Positions 1-10,910 of a DNA stretch of 64,000 bases are shown here, in pieces. How positions within the stretch are numbered: position 1 is the first letter of the stretch; each line of letters begins with the position of its first letter. Both the position numbers and the translations under genes were made by a program. The notes under the pieces were generated by a model, which saw only the letters and a program-made list of their open reading frames with translations, was not told the origin of the DNA and made no database searches. Origin of the DNA: Robbsia andropogonis (GTDB lineage: Bacteria > Pseudomonadota > Gammaproteobacteria > Burkholderiales > Burkholderiaceae); assembly GCF_000970345.1 (NCBI RefSeq), contig NZ_LAQU01000005.1, positions 1 through 64,000 of the forward strand, read 5' to 3'.

Positions 1-1
1 G

Positions 2-1159
2 ACCAAGGATCTCGGCTATCATCCGTTCGCCGTACCTGCCGGGAATACCTCCGGCGCCTATACGAATACGCTTGGCGTGAAGATGGCGCCTTGCACATAT
101 TGCGGCTATTGTGAATTCTTCGGTTGTGGCAATTGGTCTAAAAGCAGCCCGCAAGCGTGCGTGTTACCGGCACTCATGGCACGGAAGAACTTCAGCTTGA
201 TTCCTGATTCCGAAGTGTTGCGCGTCGACCTGACTGGCGACAAGAAGATGGCTACTGGCGTGACCTTCATCGATAACGACGGACAGGAGTGGGAACAGCC
301 CGCAGATATCGTCGTGCTATCGGCTTATCAATTCGATAATGTTCGACTGATGTTGCTTTCGGGCATCGGCAAACCCTATAACCGCGATACCGGTGAAGGG
401 GTCGTGGGTCGCAATTATGCGTATCAGACCATCTCGGGTGCATCACTTTGGCTGAAGGATCAGCAACTGAACCCGTTTATCGGTGCGGGTGCACTGGCGC
501 AATCGATCGACGATTTCAATGGCGATAACTTTGATCATTCGAATCTCGACTTCATTGGCGGCGGCACGGCGCTGATTCACTCGACGAATGGCCGGCCGAT
601 CGGTTTGTCGGGAGGGGTGCCCAAGGGCACGCCGGCGTGGGGCTCAAGCTGGAAGAAGGCTTACCAGAAGGCCTACCAGAACTACAATTCGATCTATGTA
701 ATGGGCAACAGCTATCCGCATCGAGACGTCTTCCTCGACCTTGATCCGGAATACAAGGATCGTCATGGCCAGCCGTTGCTGCGAGTGACGTTTGATTGGA
801 ACGAGAACGACAAGCGTTCGGGCAAGTTCATGGCGGATAAGTCCATGGAGATCGCCAAGGCGATGAACGCCGAGACAATCGAGCGTTCAGAGCCGACGGC
901 CGCGCCGTACACGCCGATGACCAATCTGTCTTCGCATACCACGGGCGGGGCGTGCATGGGCGATGATCCGCGGACCAGCGCGGTCAACAAGTATTTGCAG
1001 AGCTGGGATGTACCGAACACCTTTGTCTGCGGCGCATCGGCGTTCGCGAACAATGCCGGCTACAACCCGACGGGTACGGTGGCCGCGCTGACGTTACATG
1101 CCGCGCAAGCCATTCGGGATCAGTATCTGAAGGCACCTGGCGCATTGGTGAAGGTCTAG
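2..1159 (+). CDS. GMC oxidoreductase, flavoprotein subunit of gluconate-type dehydrogenase (5' partial)
   Basis: This is the C-terminal part of a glucose-methanol-choline family flavoprotein; the reading frame is open to the left edge, so the FAD-binding N-terminus lies outside the window. The C-terminal GMC region is clear: an HTTGGACMGDDP stretch (about 70 residues from the end) and then NPTGTVAALTLHAA, the family's terminal FAD/active-site segment. A cysteine-rich stretch (CTYCGYCEFFGCG) lies near the visible start, as in membrane-bound gluconate 2-dehydrogenase large subunits. The tri-haem cytochrome gene begins 3 bases after its stop, which matches the small subunit-flavoprotein-cytochrome c order of periplasmic membrane-bound sugar and sugar-acid dehydrogenases feeding electrons to ubiquinone. 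Gluconate, 2-ketogluconate and sorbitol enzymes cannot be told apart from this fragment. Confidence 0.88.
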   Translation, partial: TKDLGYHPFAVPAGNTSGAYTNTLGVKMAPCTYCGYCEFFGCGNWSKSSPQACVLPALMARKNFSLIPDSEVLRVDLTGDKKMATGVTFIDNDGQEWEQPADIVVLSAYQFDNVRLMLLSGIGKPYNRDTGEGVVGRNYAYQTISGASLWLKDQQLNPFIGAGALAQSIDDFNGDNFDHSNLDFIGGGTALIHSTNGRPIGLSGGVPKGTPAWGSSWKKAYQKAYQNYNSIYVMGNSYPHRDVFLDLDPEYKDRHGQPLLRVTFDWNENDKRSGKFMADKSMEIAKAMNAETIERSEPTAAPYTPMTNLSSHTTGGACMGDDPRTSAVNKYLQSWDVPNTFVCGASAFANNAGYNPTGTVAALTLHAAQAIRDQYLKAPGALVKV

Positions 1160-1162
1160 ACG

Positions 1163-2530
1163 ATGGCGCAACAACCTACTCAACACTCGCCACGCCGGTC
1201 TGGCGCCGCCCGCATCGGGATCGTGATTTTTATCCTGATCATCCTTGCGGCCGTGATTCTTGGCGGCTTGATTGCCTGGCGTTCGCACCAGCGTGCCAAT
1301 GCGCCGGTTGATACCGCGCTGCTGGATCAGATCACGCAATACGGCGCGAATGATGGCAGTAAGGAGGCCGATCCGATCAAGCGGGGCTTGTACCTGGCCC
1401 AAGCGGGGGACTGTATCGCTTGTCATACGGCGAAGGGCGGCAAGCCGTTTGCTGGCGGTTTGGGCTTGAATACCCCGTTCGGCGTCATTGTGTCCAGCAA
1501 TATTACGCCGGACAAGCGGTACGGCATTGGCGATTGGACGGACGCGCAGTTTCTGCATGCTGTCAAGGATGGTGTCGCGCCGCATGGCAAGTTGCTGTAC
1601 CCGGCGATGCCGTACAACTTGTATTCGCGCGTTACCGACAAGGACCTGCTTGACGTCTTTGCTTATTTGAAGACGGTTGCGCCAGTAGCCGAAGCACCGC
1701 CCGCAAACCAGTTGCCGTTCCCGTTCAATATTCGCCAATCACTTTTCTTCTGGAATCTGCTGTTCTTCAATCCGACGCCTTTCACGCCGGACCCGAAACA
1801 GTCGATCGAGTGGAACCGTGGCGCCTATCTGGTTGACGGTCTTGGTCACTGCACGGCTTGCCACAGCGGCAAGAACTTCCTCGGGGGCGATACGGATTAT
1901 CTGCAAGGATATGACCTCGAGGGTTGGCATGCACCCGAGATCACCGGCAATACCTATACCGGTATTGGCAGTTGGAGCAACGCGGACGTCGTGGCTTACC
2001 TGCATACGGGGGGTAATCGCATCAGCGTCGCGGCAGGGTCGATGGGCGAGGCAGTGACGAATTCGACGCAGCATATGACCGAAGGTGACCTGAGCGCAAT
2101 TGCCACTTACTTGAAGAGCTTGCCCGGGTCTGACAGAAAGCGGCCGACACCGCTGCAGCAAACGGACGCCATGATGGTGTTGGGACATGACATCTATCAA
2201 AGCAATTGCGCTGCCTGTCATAAGACGAGCGGCGAGGGTGTCGAGGCGATGGTGCCATCCCTGGCAAACAATCCGGGCGTGCAAGCGCCGGGTGCCAACA
2301 ACGTGATCCGAACGATCTTGATGGGCGGGCGCGGTGCCGCTACAGCGAGCAATCCGACGAGCGCGGAAATGCCTGCGTTTGCCTGGAAACTGTCGGACCA
2401 AGAGGTGGCGGCCGTGGCGACGTATATTCGGAATAGTTGGGGTAACGCGGCCGATGCGATTACGGCCGCCGATGCAACGAAGCTGCGTACGCGTCTGAAA
2501 GCGCCACCGCAGTTAGGATCACAACCTTAA
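1163..2530 (+). CDS. Tri-haem cytochrome c subunit of membrane-bound dehydrogenase
   Basis: The 455-residue protein has one N-terminal membrane anchor (about residues 18-40, IGIVIFILIILAAVILGG) and three CXXCH haem c sites: CIACH near residue 84, CTACH near 231 and CAACH near 348. Each lies in its own cytochrome c domain with a distal Met ligand region. This is the layout of the cytochrome subunit of gluconate/alcohol/sorbitol dehydrogenases, which takes electrons from the GMC flavoprotein and passes them to ubiquinone at the periplasmic face. It starts 3 bases after the flavoprotein stop, so co-translation is likely. Length is normal for the family. A rho-independent terminator follows. Confidence 0.92.
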   Translation: MAQQPTQHSPRRSGAARIGIVIFILIILAAVILGGLIAWRSHQRANAPVDTALLDQITQYGANDGSKEADPIKRGLYLAQAGDCIACHTAKGGKPFAGGLGLNTPFGVIVSSNITPDKRYGIGDWTDAQFLHAVKDGVAPHGKLLYPAMPYNLYSRVTDKDLLDVFAYLKTVAPVAEAPPANQLPFPFNIRQSLFFWNLLFFNPTPFTPDPKQSIEWNRGAYLVDGLGHCTACHSGKNFLGGDTDYLQGYDLEGWHAPEITGNTYTGIGSWSNADVVAYLHTGGNRISVAAGSMGEAVTNSTQHMTEGDLSAIATYLKSLPGSDRKRPTPLQQTDAMMVLGHDIYQSNCAACHKTSGEGVEAMVPSLANNPGVQAPGANNVIRTILMGGRGAATASNPTSAEMPAFAWKLSDQEVAAVATYIRNSWGNAADAITAADATKLRTRLKAPPQLGSQP

Positions 2531-2563
2531 AATTTGAGACGCAAGCAGCCGCGACACACCACA

Positions 2564-2590
2564 CCCCGATAGCGATATCGGGGTTTTTTT
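2564..2590 (+). terminator. Rho-independent terminator of the dehydrogenase operon
   Basis: A perfect 8-bp stem, CCCCGATA/TATCGGGG, closes a GCGA loop and is followed directly by seven T residues. It lies 34 bases after the cytochrome gene. Confidence 0.9.
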
Positions 2591-3019
2591 ACCTGCGTTT
2601 TTATCGACGGTGCGAGCGTATTGCACGAGGGCTGTGATAGGCAGGCGTATATTCCTGCTGGCGTGTACGGCCACGAGTGAAGAGGATGCCATGGTTACGG
2701 GTATCAGTATTGGGTCATGGACCCAAACGAGTCATATTGGCCGGAACCGCAACCTATTTCCTTTGCACGGGAACGATGGGGCGGTACTTTATCGTCGAGC
2801 GCCAGTCAGATACCGTTGCGGTAGTCTTTAAGTGCTTGGCGTGAGAAGCAGTACGATAATGATCCGGAAAACAAGACCTTCGTATTGATCAATGCCATCA
2901 GGCCGACGCTAGCGATGTAATCAATCTCTTGATTTAAAGACACAAGGCTTGTGTTGTCAAAATACATGTTACGGTGAACAACGAAGGCGGCATGCGCTGC
3001 TTTTGTCTTCTTTTCCGAC
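2591..3019. other. Intergenic stretch without a supported gene
   Basis: Between the terminator and the broken FUSC gene I see no coding region with a good start or family resemblance. Short open frames exist on both strands but lack a convincing ribosome site. The last 120 bases are AT-richer and probably hold the promoter of the downstream gene. Confidence 0.5.
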
Positions 3020-4205
3020 ATGCGCGAACATTCGAACAAGACTCCCGCACCGTCCCAGGCTCCGTGGGACAATCTTTTCTCGCCCGAATGGCAGCAGTGC
3101 CTGTGGCGGACGGGGTTAATGGCCTGGCCGACCATCGCTGTATGCCTGTGGATCGGTCAGATTACAAATCACATGGTACCGATGCTGGTCGTCGCCGGGG
3201 GCGCGTTCACTGTCGGCTTAGGGGCGCTGCAACGTTTTACGCGAATTTCGATCATGCCGATGCTACTTGCGTGCCTCGGCATGATGTTGTCCACGTGGAT
3301 TGGTTCACGCATCGGTGCCTCATTGACGGCGATGCTGTTGGCAAGCGCGATTTGGGCGGCACTGGGCGGGTGGGCTGCGATACGCGGGCCGGGATTGACC
3401 TGGATTTGTCAGCAATCCGCGATCGCGCTATTCGTCGCAGGTAGTTTTGCCGGTAGCAATAGTGGGAATGCCAGTGTTGCTAACTCATCTTTTCCAATTG
3501 ATTTTGGCCTAATGCTGCAGGCGATCTTGCCGCAATTCGGTGAACTCGTTCATGGTTCTGGAACGTTCGGCGTATCGACCGACTACGCGGCGCAACGGGC
3601 GCTAATGGTGGGTATCGGCGGGGCGGTTCAGATCGGATTTCTGGGGGCGGCTTTTTGTTCTGGCCGCGTGCGATCCCGCCGATCTTACCGTCTCAATCTT
3701 TAAGAAGTGATACTCGTGGTGCGCTGGCCACGGCATTGCGCGCGGCGCTGGCTTGTACTGCCGCCAGTCTGGCCGTGCATATGTTGAAGCTACAACATAG
3801 CTATTGGGCACCTATGACCGCGTTGGTCGTGCTCAAACCATCTTTGAAGGAAGAGTTCCACAGTGTGCTGCAGCGCTGTATAGGGACTGTCACGGGGGCA
3901 ACGCTAGTAACACTCGCGATTTTTTTCTTCGCCCGAGTCCGGGATGGTTGATTATCGCGACGAGTCTGTGCGCCTTATCTGCCTACGCGTTGAATCGCGT
4001 CAGCTATCTCTTCTTCAGCGCGGCCCTGACTGCCTACATCGTTTGCATGCTTGGTTTGGTCGATCCCGGACAAATTGCTCCGGAGATCGCTTTGTACCAG
4101 GAGCGGATTGGCGCAACGCTGATCGGTTGCGGCATGGCACTCGTTATTGACTATCTTCTCAAGGCGATCGGACTTAATGCCAATCGTCGACCGGGAATGG
4201 ACTAA
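3020..4205 (+). pseudogene. FUSC-family (aromatic acid exporter-like) membrane protein, two frameshifts
   Basis: Three overlapping frames join into one protein of about 395 residues: 3020 to about 3655, then about 3652-3940, then about 3936-4205. The first part has several membrane helices. The second (GALATALRAALACTAAS, then SYWAPMTALVVLKPS) is the typical start of the C-terminal FUSC_2 domain, and the third continues its helices. FUSC proteins export aromatic carboxylic acids or similar compounds from the inner membrane. Both joins behave as a single missing base, the first in a run of five T (3652-3656; six would restore the frame) and the second just after a run of seven T (3920-3926). 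It is either a decayed gene or two sequencing errors at homopolymers. Confidence 0.75.
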
Positions 4206-4443
4206 CCTTATTCGATTTTGAAAAGGCCTTGCGCAAGGCGCGGCATGTCGAGGTAACGCCGATTGGTCGAGGCCTCATGTTTGTCAAGACTACTATTTAG
4301 TGTTTTCCTCAAGATGTCGCCTTTGCGTTCGTAACTGTAGGCAGATTCGGCTTTTCACTTGATAAGGCGAAGACGTCACTATTCCAACGAAGCTTGATTC
4401 GTAAAAGCGGCATGTCAAACCTTGTACATGGTCTAATCCGCAA

Positions 4444-6672
4444 ATGAGCAGTGAGACGAATGTCCCAAGTCATGCAACTATAGTTTTGCGATGTAAGCGC
4501 TTTCTTTATTTATCTATTTATTTTGGAATGCAGATCATGCGAGTGTTATTTGATGCCGTAGCACCTCTGTATTTAGGGAATACGGATGACGATGAAGAAT
4601 TAGAAGAAAAGGTTGTGGCTGTGAGACAGGGTAAGCTGGATGAGTTGCCCAGTGATGTCTTTTGCATGTCTGCTTCCTTGCTTTCCGCACGTTCACTATT
4701 CAGCCTTAGTCTAGTTAGCAACAAATACTATACATTGTTGCGGTCGCAGTTTCAGTCAAGCTTTATGGCTATATCGAACATCGGAAGATTTCGGACTAGT
4801 GAGCCTCTAGAGGCTCTGTTCATGCAGACGCTGAACAGTATTCAGACTGTTCGCATTCGTGCCCAGCAGCCAGCGCTGCTAAGAGCGCTTGTGTTGACAA
4901 TACCAGACGGTAACCGGAGTGGTTCAGATGACCGACACGGGCATAGGCATCTAGCTTTCTTTAAAGGAAAAGCTTTTAGCGCTGTTCTTTCCGAACAAGA
5001 AAGCGTGATAAAACTTCCACCATGTTCTTTATCGCAAGCCCTTGATTTAGTTAATCTGATCGTTGCGCGTTATGCCATATTTAAGTCCTTTGAGCATTGC
5101 AAGATAACACCTTTTAATTTGCTGCAGCAAACTGAAAAATCATTTTGGGTGGCAGTGCTTAATTCCCTTACTGAGAACATTCCAGCATATGATCTGAAAG
5201 ATGCGATAACGTTATTTTTTGAAAATTATGACGGTCTGCCAGAAAATATTTCTGATTCATTTGCAGGGGCCTTGGCATCAGCACTGTTTTTTAACAAAAA
5301 GCATCAAGGGGATATGGTTCAGGCGATAATGCGCAGGCGTTTTGGCGTGACGACGGACAAGCAGTGGTCTATTGTCGATCAGCGTATTGCCTCGGAACTT
5401 CATGAGCATTGTAAGGAAGCGCCAGGGCCGGACTTTGATCTGGAATGTTCGAGATGGCGTGCTTGCAACACGCGTTTTGTAATCCAGGCAGAACAGGCGA
5501 CGCTCGCCATAAAACCTCATTATAACTTCGGTGAGAGAGCGCAAATCGATGTTTTACCAATACGGAAGTCTGAAAAATCTCCAGGCTGGTTTAATCGGGC
5601 ATTTCACTTTCTGAATCCTTGGCATGCGTATGCAAATCCCGTCAAAGGTCCGGAAGTGGTCGTTTCCGCACTTAGCATAGATCTTGAAAAATTCCCTGGT
5701 AGATTTATTTGCGCCCTAGCTAACTTGCTTCCTGCGCGTTCAATATTTACCCTTAGCTTGGTCAGCAAGCCTTTTTACGATCTTCTGCGCTCTCAATTCC
5801 AATCAATTTTTACGGCTATCTCGAAGATCGAAAGCTTCCGGACTGGAACGCCGGTGCGCTTGTTGTTTATCCAGGCAATCACCAGTATTGAGGCTGTTCG
5901 CATAGTTGCGCAGCAGCCGGGCTTGCTCCGAGCGCTGGTGTCGTGCATGTCTGTTCGCAATAAATCAATTTCCGACCATTGGAAACTTGGTAACTGCGAT
6001 AACTTTGATGGAAAGAAGCTATACGAAGTTATTTCAGGAAATGAAGCTCGCATCGGGGCAACACCGCAAAAATTATCGGAAGCTATTGCTTTAATTGATT
6101 TGGTCGTTGCGCGTCATATCGCATCTGGATCGTTCGAAGATTGTGCGATATCGCCTCTGGACCTGTTAAAGAGAAACGACAAAGCTTTTTGGCCTGAAAT
6201 GCTTTATTCATTAATAAATAGCATTCCTTATGATATGCTAAGAAAGGAAATTCAATTGTTTGCTGAAGAATTTGATGGAACCTTGAGCGACATACCTCAA
6301 TTACTCGCGTGCGAGTTGGCATCGGCATTATTTTTTCGCTCAAAGCTTGACGGGGAAGCGATCAGAGCAAGGATGCAAACGCATTTTGGCCTAAATACAT
6401 TAGAACAGAAATCCGAGATAGATATTCGCATCGCAAGGGAGCTTCATTTGAAGCTTCCATCTGCACCCGGTGCAGCCTTTGATGAACAGTGTTCGAGATG
6501 GCGTCCATACGATCCGGACTTTGTGATCCTTGCTGAATACGCGACAACTGAGATCGAGCCAGGCTTCGATTTTGGTGAAAGAGCAATGATCGGCGATGCA
6601 TCCACAATTGAGGAAGTAATTTATCAATTTGGATATAATATTCGCGATATTGATGATAGGATTAATATATAA
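4444..6672 (+). CDS. Large hypothetical protein, internal duplication of an F-box-like module
   Basis: No known family is recognised over the full length of 742 residues. The protein consists of two homologous halves (about residues 60-370 and 400-730). Each opens with an F-box-like helix pair: LPSDVFCMSASLLSARSLF followed by SLSLVSNKYYTLL in the first half, and FPGRFICALANLLPARSIF followed by TLSLVSKPFYDLL in the second. Both halves then carry LRSQFQS, a VRI.AQQP.LLRALV helix, an acidic-hydrophobic alpha-helical stretch, a FG[VL] motif, and close with CSRWR and FGERA. No signal peptide or membrane helix is evident. Base composition is markedly AT-rich against the dehydrogenase genes, which suggests transfer. 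The distal motifs recur in the proteins at 40876-42972 and 43124-45493. In eukaryotes and in some plant-pathogen effectors (e.g. Ralstonia GALA) F-boxes bind Skp1; such a role here is inference. Confidence 0.7.
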   Translation: MSSETNVPSHATIVLRCKRFLYLSIYFGMQIMRVLFDAVAPLYLGNTDDDEELEEKVVAVRQGKLDELPSDVFCMSASLLSARSLFSLSLVSNKYYTLLRSQFQSSFMAISNIGRFRTSEPLEALFMQTLNSIQTVRIRAQQPALLRALVLTIPDGNRSGSDDRHGHRHLAFFKGKAFSAVLSEQESVIKLPPCSLSQALDLVNLIVARYAIFKSFEHCKITPFNLLQQTEKSFWVAVLNSLTENIPAYDLKDAITLFFENYDGLPENISDSFAGALASALFFNKKHQGDMVQAIMRRRFGVTTDKQWSIVDQRIASELHEHCKEAPGPDFDLECSRWRACNTRFVIQAEQATLAIKPHYNFGERAQIDVLPIRKSEKSPGWFNRAFHFLNPWHAYANPVKGPEVVVSALSIDLEKFPGRFICALANLLPARSIFTLSLVSKPFYDLLRSQFQSIFTAISKIESFRTGTPVRLLFIQAITSIEAVRIVAQQPGLLRALVSCMSVRNKSISDHWKLGNCDNFDGKKLYEVISGNEARIGATPQKLSEAIALIDLVVARHIASGSFEDCAISPLDLLKRNDKAFWPEMLYSLINSIPYDMLRKEIQLFAEEFDGTLSDIPQLLACELASALFFRSKLDGEAIRARMQTHFGLNTLEQKSEIDIRIARELHLKLPSAPGAAFDEQCSRWRPYDPDFVILAEYATTEIEPGFDFGERAMIGDASTIEEVIYQFGYNIRDIDDRINI

Positions 6673-7036
6673 AATCTTATTTTATTTAATAAAATGGTCG
6701 TGAATGTTAGAAGAATTAGGGGGGGTTAATCTTTCCCTATGGAGAAATACGAATTAGGTAAGCAACGATATAGCTGCAATTACAAGTTTTCGCATGTCAA
6801 TCACGCGATTATTTGAGTATTTGTTGGATGGTGGGTCAGGGTGGACGTGATGGGTTCGTATTTTTGTGTATTCGTCAATCATGCAGTGGTCTCCGATTTT
6901 CGCATTCACTTTCTTTGTCGTGGAAGTTATTTTTTTACTTGAAAATAATTCCAGGGTAGGTGATCAATATAAAAATATCATTTTCACGATGAAGAAAAAT
7001 GCTCCCGGTAGATTTTTTTTGAAAAAATTATTTTAT
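6673..7036. other. AT-rich intergenic region
   Basis: This stretch is very AT-rich and separates the F-box-like gene from the first repeat-bearing lipoprotein gene. The downstream frame stays open as far as 6866, but the region 6866-7036 lacks similarity to the paralogue and has no good ribosome site, so I treat it as non-coding. No terminator or operator is clear. Confidence 0.4.
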
Positions 7037-8686
<1,650 letters not shown>

Positions 8687-8973
8687 TTCACAAATTTACT
8701 GCTTAGCGTGCCACTGATCGGATTGTGATGACGTACAACTTGTACGGTTTTGTTTCCTCACGCCGGGACAACTATTTCTAATGGAAGTGTACTTCGCGTT
8801 AGTAGCATGAGTTTACCGAAATATGCCTAACGCTCTATGGCAAGAGTGCGAAATGTACGGATTTTAATAGAAAGTAAATATATTAGTTATCCTATATATA
8901 AAATTATTTTCTATATGTTGATGTCGATGTATTCAGGCATATGGGTGATTTTTCTTGAGGAAGTGTTTTTAAT

Positions 8974-10383
8974 ATGAACATAGATGACAACAGGCAGACG
9001 TTCCGAAAATTTCGGACATCATTAGGGATAGTGTTGAGCGTTTTGGTATCGACTGGGTGTTCTCCTGGTAGTCGCGACGCGGAACCGGCAGCAACGGCAT
9101 TAGCACCGACACCAACACCAACACCAACACCAACACCAACACCAACACCAACACCAACACCAACACCAGCAACGGCACCAGCAACGGCACCAGCAACGAC
9201 ACCAGCAACGACACCGACACCGACACCCACACTCACACCCACACTCACACCCACACCCACACCCAAGGCGCAGCCTATGGATGCCTCAACATCGATTCCA
9301 GTATCGGGGCCATCAGAGGCAGTACCAAAGAAAGCTTTGGATGAGTCTGAAACCCTGGCACAAGATCAAAAAGAAGGTGATCCGGGTTTAGGGCAGTTTC
9401 TTTTTCATCGTCGCATTATTGGCGTCGGGAAAGCTCGGACATTTACCCGAAGCCCGAGCGCGGCTCATATATCGTCTATCGAGAATGAAATACGCGAGTT
9501 TATGAACATGCATAAAGTTGCAGGGCTGATGGTGCTGTTGAACGGAGAAGCATTAATTGAGAAATACGGCATGAACAGTAGCGTCAATATGAGGTTGCAA
9601 ACTATCGACGTCACGCAATCTATCCTAGCCACGATGGTGGGGGCGGCGCTTCAGGATGGTTTGCTTGCTTTGGATACGCGGACGGGTGATGTAATAGGGC
9701 ATAACGCGGGGCCGATTTACAGCATGGCAACGGTGTACCAATTGCTGAAAATGCAGTCGGGTGTGAAATGGCAGAGTGGCGGGAAGGATGCGGATGATTT
9801 ACAACAACTTATTCGATCCGGCCAGCTCGGTGAGCGTGGTGCCACATTGTCCTTTCTTGCAACCTTTCCGGCTGACCCTTCATTGGCTGATGGAGAGACG
9901 TATAACTACAATCCCGGTGATTTTCAAGTTCTTGCTGAAGTGTTGGACGCTACTGTACGCCGGCACGGCTATGACGGGCTAAGTGATTACTTATCTGTGA
10001 AGGTCATGCAGCCATTCAAAATGGGGGGCGGCGCATGGGCGTCGGAAATGCAAAATAGTGGGGAATTGATTTTTCCGGGAATTGCGCTCTCACTTTCTGA
10101 TACTGCGCGATTCGCACAAGGCATGGTCGAAGAAATGAAAAAAAAGCACAGCAGCATCTTACCTAATGCGTGGTACAAAAATGATTGTATCGACTTGACT
10201 GCCGACGTTTCGCTTCGAAACAGTTGTCAGGCAATAATCGTCATGCCAGACGAAGGACTGGTTTATGTTTTGCAAAGTGGGGTCGCAAACCGTGATATAG
10301 AACAAGCGCAAGAGCTACATGAAGCCTTTCAAGCTCTGCAAAAAAAGATCGCATGGACGATAACAAAGAGTTATTTACATTAG
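8974..10383 (+). CDS. Paralogous lipoprotein-like serine-hydrolase homologue with shorter Thr-Pro linker
   Basis: This 469-residue protein is a tandem paralogue of the upstream gene. It shares the N-terminus (QTF.KFR.S.G, then [14 protein letters not shown]), the lipobox-like LVSTGC, a Thr-Pro/Ala-Thr linker (including ten ACACCA units at 9109-9168), and the hydrolase-like domain (LLKMQSGVKW, YNYNPGDFQVLAEVL). The SxxK motif is replaced by DVTQ (9607-9618), again losing both catalytic residues. Compared with the paralogue it also lacks roughly 30-35 residues near the C-terminus, including the FGYLW segment. It is likely an envelope protein without hydrolase activity. The gene is AT-rich, like its neighbours. 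Confidence 0.7.
   Translation: MNIDDNRQTFRKFRTSLGIVLSVLVSTGCSPGSRDAEPAATALAPTPTPTPTPTPTPTPTPTPTPATAPATAPATTPATTPTPTPTLTPTLTPTPTPKAQPMDASTSIPVSGPSEAVPKKALDESETLAQDQKEGDPGLGQFLFHRRIIGVGKARTFTRSPSAAHISSIENEIREFMNMHKVAGLMVLLNGEALIEKYGMNSSVNMRLQTIDVTQSILATMVGAALQDGLLALDTRTGDVIGHNAGPIYSMATVYQLLKMQSGVKWQSGGKDADDLQQLIRSGQLGERGATLSFLATFPADPSLADGETYNYNPGDFQVLAEVLDATVRRHGYDGLSDYLSVKVMQPFKMGGGAWASEMQNSGELIFPGIALSLSDTARFAQGMVEEMKKKHSSILPNAWYKNDCIDLTADVSLRNSCQAIIVMPDEGLVYVLQSGVANRDIEQAQELHEAFQALQKKIAWTITKSYLH
9106..9264 (+). repeat. Degenerate Thr-Pro / Ala-Thr coding repeat
   Basis: Ten perfect ACACCA hexamers (9109-9168) are followed by GCAACG-GCACCA type units and then ACACCC/ACACTC units. It is the counterpart of the longer array in the upstream paralogue and shows divergent repeat number and composition. 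Confidence 0.9.
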
Positions 10384-10528
10384 AATTCTAAATCCGTCTT
10401 TATAAACTCAATCGTCCAGTATATGTCGCCGGTCATCTGGACATTAGTTCTATGAGATCCGAAAAGACTTTCCAGGCCAAACGCTGATGTTATTAAGTTT
10501 GTTCCGAGTAATTCGATCCGGTGACAAA

Positions 10529-10555
10529 TTGATGCGACGTCGCAGGTCGCATCAA
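10529..10555 (-). terminator. Hairpin between convergent genes, possible terminator
   Basis: A perfect 10-bp stem (TTGATGCGAC/GTCGCATCAA) with a 7-base loop lies 20 bases past the end of the minus-strand operon. On that strand only three T follow, so it is a weak intrinsic terminator or another structural element. Confidence 0.45.
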
Positions 10556-10574
10556 CTGTCGATGCATCGACATC

Positions 10575-10910
10575 CTATACGCTGCGTGAAAGCAGGCGCC
10601 CGATCATGGCATCTGGTAATGCGCTGATCAGCATGTGCAACGTAAAGTCCACGTCCGATGCGGCAATGTCGAATCGCACGATCAAGTCTTCTCCGGCAAC
10701 GCTGATACTGGCAATGTAGACGCCGAGGGGGGAGTGCAGTAATTGGCTGAGGCTTTCGCGTGGTGTATGGACCTTACCGTGATAATCGTTCAGTAGCGTG
10801 ACATCCAGGAATACGCGTCGCTGCAATGCGTTTGCAGGCAATGCATCGTCCGAGAGAATCGATTTTGCTTCTTCTTGATTGTGCGAGGCCAGGGTTGGGA
10901 AGTTCATCAT
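10575..10910 (-). CDS. Small hypothetical protein, third gene of the dapA-like operon
   Basis: A 111-residue protein of unknown function with no signal peptide or membrane helix. It overlaps the end of the DapA-family gene by four bases (ATGA), so it is translationally coupled; a second ATG follows immediately. Its C-terminal half (IVRFDIAASDVDFTLHMLI, then ALPDAMIG) resembles the C-terminal half of the small protein encoded at 11827-12153 (FTFDIPAAGMKSTLQALM, then LIPNATIN). The two are therefore probably diverged paralogues flanking the aldolase gene. Confidence 0.65.
   Translation of the reverse strand: MMNFPTLASHNQEEAKSILSDDALPANALQRRVFLDVTLLNDYHGKVHTPRESLSQLLHSPLGVYIASISVAGEDLIVRFDIAASDVDFTLHMLISALPDAMIGRLLSRSV

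Noticed and set aside
2610-3135. Short open frames in the gap before the FUSC gene
   Set aside because: Frames on both strands overlap each other or the FUSC start and have no coding character.
4206-4443. Possible PIP/hrpII box (TTCG pair) before the F-box-like gene
   Set aside because: The only close pair of TTCG motifs is 14 bases apart instead of 16. No correct pair was found before 40876 or 43124 either.
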